Positions 8,982-17,317 of a stretch of 64,000 bases of DNA are shown here, one piece after another. Origin of the DNA: Bradyrhizobium sp. SSBR45G (GTDB lineage Bacteria; Pseudomonadota; Alphaproteobacteria; Rhizobiales; Xanthobacteraceae); contig NZ_BSCT01000001.1 of the NCBI RefSeq assembly GCF_030159255.1, positions 310,001 through 374,000 on the forward strand, read 5' to 3'. The notes beneath the pieces were generated by a model. That model did not search any database. It was not told the DNA's origin and was given only the letters and a program-made list of their open reading frames with translations. Made by a program: the position numbers and the translations under genes. The first letter of the stretch is position 1; the number at the start of each line of letters is the position of its first letter.

Positions 8982-9989
8982 GTGGACGCTCAACTCGGCC
9001 TTCCGATCCTGGTCGGCCTCATCGCCGTCGCGCTCGCCTTCGACTTCCTGAACGGCCTGCATGATGCCGCCAACTCGATCGCAACCATCGTCTCGACCCG
9101 GGTGCTGCGGCCGCAATATGCGGTGTTCTGGGCCGCGTTCTTCAATTTCGTCGCTTTCGGCGTGTTCGGCCTGCACGTCGCCCAGACCATCGGCACCGGG
9201 ATCATCGATCCCGCCATCGTCGATGCGCACGTGATCTTCGCCGCCCTCGTCGGTGCCATCGTCTGGAACCTCGTGACCTGGGCGGCGGGCATCCCATCGT
9301 CGAGCTCGCACGCGCTGATCGGCGGCCTGGTCGGGGCAGGCTTCGCCAAGGCCGGCCTCTCGGCCACGGTCTGGAGCGGGCTGTCGAAGACCGTGCTGGC
9401 GATCGTGCTGTCGCCGCTGGTCGGTCTCATCCTGGCGATGATCCTGGTCGCGATCGTGTCCTGGGCCTCGGTGCGCTCGACGCCATTCGCCGTCGACCGC
9501 GCCTTCCGCATCCTGCAGTTCGCCTCCGCCTCGCTGTATTCGCTCGGCCATGGCGGCAACGACGCCCAGAAGACGATGGGCATCATCGCCGTGCTGCTGT
9601 ACTCGCAGGGCCACCTCGGCGAGCACTTCACGGTGCCGTTCTGGGTGGTGCTGTCCTGCCAGACGGCGATGGCGCTTGGTACCCTGATGGGCGGCTGGCG
9701 TATCGTCCGCACCATGGGGCTTCGCATCACCAAGCTGAACCCGATGCAGGGCTTCTGTGCCGAGACCGGCGGCGCCATCACGCTGTTCCTGGCGACCTTC
9801 CTCGGCGTGCCCGTCTCGACCACCCACACCATCACCGGCGCCATCGTCGGCGTCGGCGCCGCCCGCCGTGCCTCGGCCGTACGCTGGAACGTAGCCGGAT
9901 CGATCGTCTACGCCTGGATTTTCACGATTCCGGCCTCCGCCATCGTCTCGGCGCTGACCTTCTGGCTGGTGTCGGTGCTCCGGCACTGA
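8982..9989 (+). CDS. pit: low-affinity inorganic phosphate transporter (Pit family)
   Basis: The 335-residue membrane protein belongs to the PiT family (metal-phosphate/H+ symport). Both inverted-repeat signatures are visible: FLNGLHDAANSIATIVSTRVL near residue 24 and GHGGNDAQKTMGI near residue 190, each with the GxNDA-like core. The length is that of the compact rhizobial Pit proteins. It starts with GTG, nine bases after the DUF47 gene, so the two form an operon. In rhizobia the matching pair is orfA-pit, repressed under phosphate starvation; no Pho box was identified here. Confidence 0.9.
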   Translation: MDAQLGLPILVGLIAVALAFDFLNGLHDAANSIATIVSTRVLRPQYAVFWAAFFNFVAFGVFGLHVAQTIGTGIIDPAIVDAHVIFAALVGAIVWNLVTWAAGIPSSSSHALIGGLVGAGFAKAGLSATVWSGLSKTVLAIVLSPLVGLILAMILVAIVSWASVRSTPFAVDRAFRILQFASASLYSLGHGGNDAQKTMGIIAVLLYSQGHLGEHFTVPFWVVLSCQTAMALGTLMGGWRIVRTMGLRITKLNPMQGFCAETGGAITLFLATFLGVPVSTTHTITGAIVGVGAARRASAVRWNVAGSIVYAWIFTIPASAIVSALTFWLVSVLRH

Positions 9990-10130
9990 CCCGCGGCCGG
10001 ACGATGGGTTAACTCGCCGGTTGGAGTTGCGGTGCAAAACGCCTATATGGAGGGCGCGCGGCGGCCGTGATCCCGCGCGTTTCCCGATCAATCGACCGCT
10101 CTCTGGCCCCGAAACGACGCCTGCCGCCTC

Positions 10131-11747
10131 ATGTCCGACATCACCGTCACGACCGAACAGCCCCGCACCGCCTTGTCCGACGAGGTGGCGCGCCGGCGCA
10201 CCTTCGCCATCATCTCGCACCCGGACGCCGGCAAGACGACGCTGACCGAGAAGCTGCTGCTGTTCGGCGGCGCCATCAACCTCGCCGGCCAGGTCAAGGC
10301 CAAGGGCGAGCGCCGCAACACCCGATCGGACTGGATGAAGATCGAGCGCGATCGCGGCATCTCCGTCGTCACCTCGGTGATGACCTTCGAGTTCGAGGGG
10401 CTCGTCTATAACCTTCTCGACACGCCGGGCCACGAAGACTTCAGCGAGGACACCTACCGCACGCTGACCGCAGTCGACTCCGCCGTGATGGTGATCGACG
10501 CCGCCAAGGGCATCGAGGCGCGCACGCGAAAACTGTTCGAGGTCTGCCGCCTGCGCGACATCCCGATCATCACCTTCATCAACAAGATGGACCGCGAGAG
10601 CCGCGACACCTTCGATCTGCTGGACGAGATCGAGAAGACGCTGGCGCTCGACACCACGCCGATGACCTGGCCGGTGGGCCGCGGCCGCGATTTCATCGGC
10701 ACCTATGACATCCGCGACGGCGGCGTGCGCCTGCTCGAAGGCGGTGGCGCCAAGACCGGCGCGGCGCAGCAGATCGAGATCTCCGAGCTCGCTGGCTACA
10801 ACGCCAATCTCGACATGGGCCAGATCAAGGATGAGCTCGATCTGGTCCGCGAGGCCTGCAAGCCGTTCGATCTGGAGGCGTTCCGCGAAGGCCATCTCAC
10901 GCCGGTCTATTTCGGCAGCGCGTTGCGCAATTTCGGCGTCGGCGATCTGCTCGAAGGCCTTGGCCGCTACGCGCCGTCGCCGCGGGCGCAGGAGTCCAAT
11001 TTGCGCAAGGTCGACGCCGCCGAGCCGCGCATGAGCGCCTTCGTGTTCAAGATCCAGGCGAACATGGACCCCAACCACCGCGACCGCATCGCGTTCGCGC
11101 GGCTGTGCTCGGGCAAGCTCAACCGCGGCATGAAGGCCAAGCTGGTGCGCACCGGCAAGACCATGCCGCTGTCGAGCCCGCAATTCTTCTTCGCCCAGGA
11201 TCGCTCGGTCGCCGACGAGGCCTTCGCCGGCGACGTGGTCGGCATCCCGAACCACGGTTCGCTTCGCATCGGCGATACGCTGACCGAAGGCGAGGACCTG
11301 ACCTTCGTCGGCGTGCCGAGCTTCGCGCCGGAAATCGTCCGCCGCGTCCGGCTCACCGACGCGATGAAAGCCAAGAAGCTGAAGGAAGCGTTGCAGCAGA
11401 TGTCGGAGGAGGGCGTGGTGCAGGTGTTCCGCCCGCGCGACGGTGCGCCGGCCCTGGTCGGCGTCGTCGGTCCGCTGCAGCTCGACGTGCTCAAGGCGCG
11501 GCTCGATGCCGAATACTCGCTGCCCGTCGAGTTCGAGATCTCCGAGTTCTCGCTGGCGCGCTGGATCTCGTGCGACGACAAGAAGAAGCTGGAGGCGTTC
11601 ATCGCCTCCAACAATTCCGGCGTCGCCGACGACGTCGATGGCGATCCCGTGTTCCTGGCCAAGAACGAGTTCTATCTCGGCTACACCAAGGAGCGCGCCG
11701 AGGGCATCGTGTTCTCCAACGTCAAGGACGTGAAGAAGAAGGCGTGA
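10131..11747 (+). CDS. prfC: peptide chain release factor 3
   Basis: The 538-residue GTPase recycles RF1/RF2 from ribosomes after termination. The G1 motif is HPDAGKTTLTE, G2 includes RGISVVTSVM, G3 is DTPGHEDFSEDT and G4 is NKMDRE, in the order and spacing of RF3. After the G domain come the RF3-specific segments MSAFVFKIQANMDPNHRDR and the C-terminal GVVGPLQLDVLKARLDAEY. The length matches the family. It is monocistronic, followed by a palindromic repeat. Confidence 0.95.
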   Translation: MSDITVTTEQPRTALSDEVARRRTFAIISHPDAGKTTLTEKLLLFGGAINLAGQVKAKGERRNTRSDWMKIERDRGISVVTSVMTFEFEGLVYNLLDTPGHEDFSEDTYRTLTAVDSAVMVIDAAKGIEARTRKLFEVCRLRDIPIITFINKMDRESRDTFDLLDEIEKTLALDTTPMTWPVGRGRDFIGTYDIRDGGVRLLEGGGAKTGAAQQIEISELAGYNANLDMGQIKDELDLVREACKPFDLEAFREGHLTPVYFGSALRNFGVGDLLEGLGRYAPSPRAQESNLRKVDAAEPRMSAFVFKIQANMDPNHRDRIAFARLCSGKLNRGMKAKLVRTGKTMPLSSPQFFFAQDRSVADEAFAGDVVGIPNHGSLRIGDTLTEGEDLTFVGVPSFAPEIVRRVRLTDAMKAKKLKEALQQMSEEGVVQVFRPRDGAPALVGVVGPLQLDVLKARLDAEYSLPVEFEISEFSLARWISCDDKKKLEAFIASNNSGVADDVDGDPVFLAKNEFYLGYTKERAEGIVFSNVKDVKKKA

Positions 11748-11764
11748 GGCTCGCTGCAGCTTCT

Positions 11765-11869
11765 CGTCATTCCGGGGCGCGACGAAGTCGCGAGCCCGGA
11801 ATCCATTTCGCTTCTTGTTCTGCGGCCCGATGGATTCCGGGCTCGCCCTGCGGGCGCCCCGGAATGACG
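11765..11869. repeat. bradyrhizobial-type palindromic intergenic repeat
   Basis: CGTCATTCCGGGGCGC at the left end is the reverse complement of GCGCCCCGGAATGACG at the right end, and an inner pair (CCCGGAATCCAT / ATGGATTCCGGG) is also present, so the whole 105 bp can fold into a branched hairpin. It sits between converging genes and may also serve as a terminator. Elements like this are common in Bradyrhizobium intergenic spaces. Confidence 0.8.
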
Positions 11870-11886
11870 AGCGGAGAGAGATCGGC

Positions 11887-12294
11887 CTACAGCTCGATGA
11901 TCCCCCGCCGCGCGGCGTGCGCCACGGCATCCGTGCGGCCGGTGGCGTCGAGCTTGTCGAGCAGCGAGCCGACATGGAACTTTGCGGTGTGCACGGAGAT
12001 GCCGAGGCTGCGCGCGATCTCCTTGTTGGAGCAGCCCTCGGCCATCAGCGCCAGCACGTCGCGCTCGCGCGCGGTGAGCTGAAACGCGTCAGCGTCAGTC
12101 GCGCGGTTCTCCGCATGGCTGCGCTCGCCGATTTCGCTGCTGCCCGGCCGCACGACGGCGACATCGGCGCTCTCGCCCGGCGCGGCGAGCCGGAGGCCGG
12201 CGATGCCGCCGAGCAGCACGGCCAGCCGGTCGGCCAGCTCGGCATCGTCGACCGCGATGGCGATCGTGACCGGCGCGCTCTTGTCCTCGCTCAC
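11887..12294 (-). CDS. short LuxR/NarL-type DNA-binding regulator with truncated receiver-like N-terminus
   Basis: The 135-residue protein ends in a complete LuxR-type helix-turn-helix (FQLTARERDVLALMAEG then CSNKEIARSLGISVHTAKFH), residues about 70-130. Upstream of it are only about 65 residues. They begin like a response-regulator receiver (VTIAIAVDDAELADRLAVLL) but stop before any phospho-acceptor Asp or conserved Lys, so phosphorylation control is unlikely. The start is a GTG whose last three bases join the stop of the upstream HtrA-like gene (GTGA overlap), so the two are translationally coupled. Targets are unknown. Confidence 0.8.
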   Translation of the reverse strand: MSEDKSAPVTIAIAVDDAELADRLAVLLGGIAGLRLAAPGESADVAVVRPGSSEIGERSHAENRATDADAFQLTARERDVLALMAEGCSNKEIARSLGISVHTAKFHVGSLLDKLDATGRTDAVAHAARRGIIEL

Positions 12295-13157
12295 GCCGGC
12301 CGCTCGCCGATGGTCAGGGCCATCTGCACCGGCTCGCCACTGCGCAGGGCCGCCACCTCGACCACCGCGCCGACGCTGTCGGGACCGAGCTCGCGCATCA
12401 GGGCGCGCATGCCCCGGAATGGCTGGCTGTTGAGTGCCGTGATGATGTCGCCCTGGCGCAGGCCTGCGGTGGCCGCAGGACCGTTCTTGTCGATGCTCAT
12501 GACCATCGCGCCGATGCCATTGTCGAGCTTCACCGGCTGCAGGCCGGCGCCGAGATAGCCGCGGGCGATGCGGCCGTGCTGCTCCAGCTTGCCGGCAACG
12601 CGTGCGATGGTTGCGGCAGGGATCACGAGCGTGCGCCGTGGTCCGCGCACCGCCATGCCGATCGCGCGCCCCTGCGCATCGAGCGCGAGGCCGCCTTCCG
12701 AACTGTGCCGCAGCCTCGTGTCGAGCTCGATGCGCGCCGTGATGTCGCCGCCGCGCAGGCTCCGCCACGGGCCGGCAGCTTTCGACACCATCGCAAGGGA
12801 CGCGACCGGCGTGCCCTGGTCGGCGGCCGTGATGACGGCGAGCGACCCGAGCGGCGGGACGTCGCTGGTCAGCGGCGCAGGCGCCGCCTCCTTGCCGTCA
12901 TAGCGCAGCAGGGCGACGTCGGTGGTGTGGTCACGCCCGGCGATCACCGCGGGGCGCGTGGTGCCGTCGGCAAACACGAGCGTAATCTCGCCCTCGTCGG
13001 CCAGAGTCTCGTCCGCCGTGACGACGAGGCCCGGCTTCCAGACGAAACCCGACGCGCGTGAGCGGTGCGAATGGACCGAGACGAGAGATGGCGCGGCTGC
13101 AGCCACGGTCACGGATAGCGCTGACGACAGTGAGGAGAGGGCAGAAAGATCGGGCAT
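12291..13157 (-). CDS. HtrA/Deg-like protein with degenerate catalytic site and C-terminal PDZ domain
   Basis: The protein (288 residues from ATG 13157; 292 if the ATG at 13169 is used) has a trypsin-like Deg fold then a PDZ domain (GYLGAGLQPV ... GDIITALNSQPFRGM). The region that carries the catalytic His in Deg proteases (usually TNNHVV) reads VVTADETLAD, and GNSGGP is replaced by SSEGGLAL, so both His and Ser positions are Glu; only the Asp in TDVALL remains. It should be a non-proteolytic binding protein. There is no obvious signal peptide. GGAG just upstream favours the 13157 start. It is coupled by a GTGA overlap to the LuxR-type regulator. Confidence 0.8.
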   Translation of the reverse strand: MPDLSALSSLSSALSVTVAAAAPSLVSVHSHRSRASGFVWKPGLVVTADETLADEGEITLVFADGTTRPAVIAGRDHTTDVALLRYDGKEAAPAPLTSDVPPLGSLAVITAADQGTPVASLAMVSKAAGPWRSLRGGDITARIELDTRLRHSSEGGLALDAQGRAIGMAVRGPRRTLVIPAATIARVAGKLEQHGRIARGYLGAGLQPVKLDNGIGAMVMSIDKNGPAATAGLRQGDIITALNSQPFRGMRALMRELGPDSVGAVVEVAALRSGEPVQMALTIGERPA

Positions 13158-13246
13158 CGACGGCTCCATTGGTTGATCCCAATGTGGAGCGTCGGTCGTC
13201 GTTTCGGAACTCCCCGGGTGGGCAGGCTGTGGGAGCTCAGATCGCC

Positions 13247-13978
13247 TCAGAGCGTCGTCCGTGCCTTCGGCAGCGGGAAGGCGAGGTCGCCGTGCTTCGA
13301 GGTCTTCAGCCCGAGCCCGACCAGCGCCTCGGCGAAGCGCACCGCGGCGGCGACGCCGTCGATCACGGGAATGCCGAGCTCGGTCGAGAGGTCATGCGCA
13401 AGATCCGCCATGCCGGCGCAGCCGAGCACGATGGCGCCGATGCCGTCCTCGCGCAGCGCCGCCTGGCATTCGCCGAGCAGCGTGCCGCGCACATTGGCCT
13501 CGGGCTTGTCGAGATCGAGCACGGCGACATCGACCGCGCGCACCTTCCGGCAATGCTGTTCCATGCCGTAGTTGCGCACGAGGTGCTCGGCGATCACCTT
13601 GGTCCGCGACAAGGTCGTGACGATGCTGAAATGGGTGGCGACGAAGCTCGCCGCATGCATGGCCGCTTCGGCAATGCCGAGCACGGGCACGGCGGACAAT
13701 TCACGTGCGGCCAGCAGGCCGGGGTCGCCGAAGCAGGCGATGACATGGGCATGGCAGCCTTCGGCGTCGCCGGCCTCGACCTCCTTGAGCATGCCGACCG
13801 CGGCGATCGCCTCGTCGTAATGGCCCTCGATCGACGCGGCGCCGAAGCGCGCGGTGCGGCCGACGATCCGGGTCGTCGGGCTCGCGCTGGCTTGGGCCGC
13901 GCTCGCGATCAGCTCTGTCATCGATGCCGTCATGTTCGGGTTGATGACGTTGATCACGGTCTCGCTGTTGCGGCTCAT
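13247..13978 (-). CDS. Asp/Glu/hydantoin racemase family protein
   Basis: The 243-residue protein belongs to the aspartate/glutamate/hydantoin racemase superfamily, which inverts a stereocentre by a two-cysteine mechanism. Both cysteines are present: Cys82 in IACFGDPG and Cys187 in VLGCAGMADL, and the N-terminal INPNMTASM motif is typical of the hydantoin-racemase-like branch (HyuE/DcrA). Length is normal. The actual substrate could be a hydantoin, an allantoin-type ureide or an amino acid; no neighbouring hydantoinase is present to decide. Confidence 0.85.
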   Translation of the reverse strand: MSRNSETVINVINPNMTASMTELIASAAQASASPTTRIVGRTARFGAASIEGHYDEAIAAVGMLKEVEAGDAEGCHAHVIACFGDPGLLAARELSAVPVLGIAEAAMHAASFVATHFSIVTTLSRTKVIAEHLVRNYGMEQHCRKVRAVDVAVLDLDKPEANVRGTLLGECQAALREDGIGAIVLGCAGMADLAHDLSTELGIPVIDGVAAAVRFAEALVGLGLKTSKHGDLAFPLPKARTTL

Positions 13979-14140
13979 CGCTTCCGTCCGGTTGTTGTCG
14001 CGTCCTGCCGTGTTCTAGACGAGTTCCGCTGTTACCGTCGAGAGAGGTTCGCATGGCCGGAACGCGCAGACGTGAACGGCATTGAGCTTGCGAATGTCGC
14101 CATCGGAACCAGCTCTGAGTCCATCTGTCCCGAGAGTCCC

Positions 14141-14737
14141 ATGCTCCGTGTCATCGTGCTTTTCCTGCTGATGATGGCCGCGCCGGTCACCGCCGATGCG
14201 CGCCAGCGGCAGATCAATCCGGTGCCGTTCGCGCACACGCCGTGCAGCGTGCTCGACGAGCGGCCGTGCACGCCGTCCTTCTGCGGCGTCTACGGGCCTT
14301 GGCCCTGCATTCCCGAGATGAACTATCCCTATGGGCAGAACCTGCAGCTGACAATCGAGAGTCGGCCGGCGAAGGACCAGGAGGCCAAGTATCAGAAGCC
14401 GGATCACGATCTCGACACCATCGGTGATCTGTTCGCCGCGCTGCGCGCGTGCTGGACGCCTCCGCCGGAGGGCGATGCCCGTGCCGGAATGCAGATGACG
14501 GTGCGCTTCAGCTTCAAGCGGACCGGGGAGATGGTCGCGCCGCCGCGCGTCACGTTCGCGACCTCGGGCGTCTCGGCGGAGACGCGTGCAACCTTTCTGA
14601 AGGCGATCAATGCCTCGCTCGATGCCTGCCTGCCGCTGAAGTTCACCTCGGGCCTGGCCGGCGCATTGGCCGGGCGGCCGATCGCGATCCGCTATGTCGA
14701 CAACCGCGACCTGAGCAAGACGTCGCAGCAGCAATAA
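14141..14737 (+). CDS. secreted protein of unknown function, TonB-C-like fold possible
   Basis: The 198-residue product has a signal peptide (MLRVIVLFLLMMAAPVTADA). The mature part opens with a Cys-rich segment (four Cys within about 35 residues, CSVLDERPCTPSFCG and WPCIPEM) and then has a region ACWTPPPEGDARAGMQMTVR ... FKRTGEMVAPPRV that resembles the TonB/TolA C-terminal-like domain seen in many alphaproteobacterial envelope proteins. The ATG at 14141 is chosen because the signal peptide begins there; the long open frame upstream is a shadow of the racemase gene. Role unknown, probably periplasmic. Confidence 0.75.
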   Translation: MLRVIVLFLLMMAAPVTADARQRQINPVPFAHTPCSVLDERPCTPSFCGVYGPWPCIPEMNYPYGQNLQLTIESRPAKDQEAKYQKPDHDLDTIGDLFAALRACWTPPPEGDARAGMQMTVRFSFKRTGEMVAPPRVTFATSGVSAETRATFLKAINASLDACLPLKFTSGLAGALAGRPIAIRYVDNRDLSKTSQQQ

Positions 14738-14839
14738 CGCCGCTCGCGGCGGGAAGGTGTCGGCGCCGGGCACGTTGCGATGCCGCCCCCGAAGATGATA
14801 CCCAGTTCCCCGCAGGTTGCGTGCACAAAGGGGGACGCC

Positions 14840-15427
14840 GTGGGACTTCTGGTGATGGTGGTGGGGCTCGTGCTGTTTCTCGGCGCCCACGTGTTCACGA
14901 CGCGGCGCGAGGCGCGGGCGCAGGTCATCGCGCGGCTGGGTGAGGCGCCTTACAAGCTCGTCTACACCGTCGTTGCACTCGCCGGCCTCGCCCTGATCGT
15001 GTGGGGCTTTGCCGAGTATCGCCATGGCGGCGGCTGGATCCAGGTTTGGACGCCGCCCAAGGCGCTTAAGCACATCAACCTGGCCTTGATGCTGCCGGCA
15101 GTCATCATGGTGGTTGCCGCCTATGTTCGCGGCCGCATCTACACCATTCTCAAACATCCGATGCTGGCCGGCGTGAAGCTGTGGGCGTTCGGCCACCTGC
15201 TCAGCAACGGCGATCTCGGCGGCATCATCCTGTTCGGCTCGATCCTGGCCTGGGCCGTCTTCGACCGCATCTCGCTCAAGCGCCGCGCCGATGCCGGCGG
15301 GCCGCCGATCCCGGTCGGCGGCATTGGCAACGACGTCATCGCGGTGGTGGTCGGCATCATCGTCTATGCCGCGCTGGTCTTCGCGTTCCATCCGGTCGTG
15401 CTCGGCATTCCCGTCATCGGCAATTAG
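14840..15427 (+). CDS. NnrU family membrane protein
   Basis: The 195-residue protein has about five hydrophobic helices and matches the NnrU family (HPMLAGVKLWAFGHLLSNGD, a histidine-containing core, and the N-terminal LFLGAHVF). NnrU was named from a gene required for expression of nitric-oxide-related genes in Rhodobacter, and the fold is related to methyltransferase-like and isoprenylcysteine enzymes. The GTG at 14840 follows an AAAGGGGGA ribosome site; an upstream in-frame ATG at 14780 lacks one. No denitrification genes are nearby, so the role here is open. Confidence 0.85.
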   Translation: MGLLVMVVGLVLFLGAHVFTTRREARAQVIARLGEAPYKLVYTVVALAGLALIVWGFAEYRHGGGWIQVWTPPKALKHINLALMLPAVIMVVAAYVRGRIYTILKHPMLAGVKLWAFGHLLSNGDLGGIILFGSILAWAVFDRISLKRRADAGGPPIPVGGIGNDVIAVVVGIIVYAALVFAFHPVVLGIPVIGN

Positions 15428-15541
15428 CGGTTCTCGGCAGCCGCATTCTGCCGCACAATTCAGCGTCGCTCGAACAGCGAGCGGCGCTGATGACCGGAGC
15501 CATCCGGCAAGCAACAAGAAAACGTCAGGGGAGGCGATCCG

Positions 15542-17137
15542 ATGGAGTGGTCGCAACATGCCGCCATCAAGCCGATGCGCCGTGAGCAGCGTTTCGGCGA
15601 CCGCGTGGTGCCGCTGTTTGCAGAGCGTCCGGCCAGCATATGGGCGATGGTCGAGGACGCCGCCGCGCGCAATGGCGACGGCGAGGCGCTGGTCTGCGGC
15701 GCTCAGCGGCTGTCCTGGCGCGAGGTGCTGGACATTTCGGCGCGGATCGCGAGCGGGCTGCAGGCGAGGGGCTTGCGCAAGGGCGACCGGCTGGCGCTGC
15801 TGCTCGGCAATCGCATGGAATTCGTGCTGACGCTGTTTGCGGCTGCCAAGCTCGGGCTAATCACGGTTCTGCTGTCGACGCGGCAGCAGACGCCTGAGAT
15901 CGCCTATGTGCTGAACGATTGCGGCGCCCGGCTGCTGCTGCATGAGGCCGTGCTGGCGGACCGGCTGCCGCCTGTTGCGGAGACGCCCGAGCTGCTGGAG
16001 CGCGTTGCCGTCGATGACGACCGGGCACGCTCCGGTTTCGCCGCGCTCGTCGATCATCCGCCCCATGCCGAGCAGGTGGCCCTGGCCGAAGAGGACACCG
16101 CGATGATCCTCTACACCTCCGGCACGACAGGCCGGCCGAAGGGCGCGATGCTCGCCCATGGCAACATCGTCCACTCCTCGATGATCTACGAGGCCTGCCT
16201 CGGGCTGACGCCGGCGGACCGTTCGATCGCGGCCGTACCACTCGGCCACGTGACGGGCGTCGTCGCCAACATCACCAGCATGGTGCGCTGCGCCGGCACC
16301 TTGATCATAATGCCGGAGTTCAAGGCCAGCGAGTATCTCAAGCTCGCCGCGCGCGAGCGCGTGACCTACACCGTGATGGTCCCGGCGATGTACAATCTGT
16401 GCCTGCTGCAGTCTGATTTCGACAGCCACGATCTGTCGTCCTGGCGCATCGGCGGCTTCGGTGGCGCGCCGATGCCGGTGGCGACCATCGAGAAGCTCGC
16501 GGCGAAGATTCCGGGTCTTCGGCTGGTGAATGCCTACGGCTCGACCGAGACCACCTCGCCATCGACCCTGATGCCGCCTGATCTCACGGCACGCCACATC
16601 GACAGCGTCGGTCTGCCGTGCCCGGGCGCCAGCATCCTGGTGATGGATGCGGAGGGACGAGAGCTGCCGCGGGGCGAGATCGGCGAGATCTGGATCGGCG
16701 GCGGCCAGGTCATCAAAGGCTATTGGAACCGTCCCGAGGCCACTGCCGAGAGCTTCACCGCCGGCTACTGGCATTCGGGCGACCTCGGCTCGATCGATGC
16801 CGATAACTTCGTCCGGGTGTTCGACCGTCAGAAGGACATGATCAACCGCGGCGGCCTGAAGATCTATTCCGCTGAGGTCGAATCGGTGCTCGCCGGCCAT
16901 CCCGCCGTCATCGAGAGCGCGATCCTCGCCAAGCCTTGCCCGGTGCTGGGCGAGCGGGTCCATGCCGTGGTGGTCACGCGCGAGCCAGCCACCGCCGAGG
17001 TCCTGCGCAGCTGGTGCGCCGAACGGTTGTCGGACTATAAGGTCCCGGAAACCCTGACCGTGACCACGGACCCTTTGCCGCGCAATGCCAACGGCAAGGT
17101 GATGAAACGGCAGTTGCGCGAAGCCTTGACGGCATGA
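15542..17137 (+). CDS. class I adenylate-forming enzyme (acyl-CoA synthetase type)
   Basis: The 531-residue protein activates a carboxylic acid with ATP and probably transfers it to CoA. All core motifs are intact: P-loop ILYTSGTTGRPKGAML (about residue 183), VNAYGSTETTSP, the YWHSGDLGSID aspartate loop, FDRQKDMINRGG and the C-terminal catalytic lysine in LPRNANGKVMKR. Length and layout match medium/long-chain or aryl acyl-CoA ligases; the substrate cannot be given. It is preceded by a GGGGAGGCGATCCG ribosome site and stands alone. Confidence 0.88.
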   Translation: MEWSQHAAIKPMRREQRFGDRVVPLFAERPASIWAMVEDAAARNGDGEALVCGAQRLSWREVLDISARIASGLQARGLRKGDRLALLLGNRMEFVLTLFAAAKLGLITVLLSTRQQTPEIAYVLNDCGARLLLHEAVLADRLPPVAETPELLERVAVDDDRARSGFAALVDHPPHAEQVALAEEDTAMILYTSGTTGRPKGAMLAHGNIVHSSMIYEACLGLTPADRSIAAVPLGHVTGVVANITSMVRCAGTLIIMPEFKASEYLKLAARERVTYTVMVPAMYNLCLLQSDFDSHDLSSWRIGGFGGAPMPVATIEKLAAKIPGLRLVNAYGSTETTSPSTLMPPDLTARHIDSVGLPCPGASILVMDAEGRELPRGEIGEIWIGGGQVIKGYWNRPEATAESFTAGYWHSGDLGSIDADNFVRVFDRQKDMINRGGLKIYSAEVESVLAGHPAVIESAILAKPCPVLGERVHAVVVTREPATAEVLRSWCAERLSDYKVPETLTVTTDPLPRNANGKVMKRQLREALTA

Positions 17138-17217
17138 TAGCCGCCTCCGATCCGTGCGGCAGCCGCGGGACGGGGGTAACACCTTGATTCGGTTGGACTC
17201 GCCTTGCCACCGCCATA

Positions 17218-17232
17218 CCGATACGGTATCGG
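17218..17232. promoter_or_regulatory. perfect 15-bp palindrome upstream of the YfgM-like gene
   Basis: CCGATACGGTATCGG is a perfect palindrome around a central base and lies 86 bp before the GTG of the next gene in an otherwise featureless 180-bp gap. It has the size of a dimeric repressor operator. No binding protein is recognised. Confidence 0.35.
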
Positions 17233-17317
17233 CGCCAGCGTGCGGGTGATGGCGGCTCGCGCGGCACTTCAAATCCGTTCGCGTGAGCGCACAGCGAACT
17301 TGACGGGATGTCATTAA

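Noticed and set aside
8193..11975. 1260-codon open frame on the minus strand
   Set aside because: It is antisense to the DUF47, pit and prfC genes; composition (His/Gln/Arg/Asp-rich repeats) is that of a GC-rich shadow frame and no domain is visible.
13058..14140. Long plus-strand leader of the secreted protein gene
   Set aside because: Antisense to the racemase gene; the signal peptide starts only at 14141.
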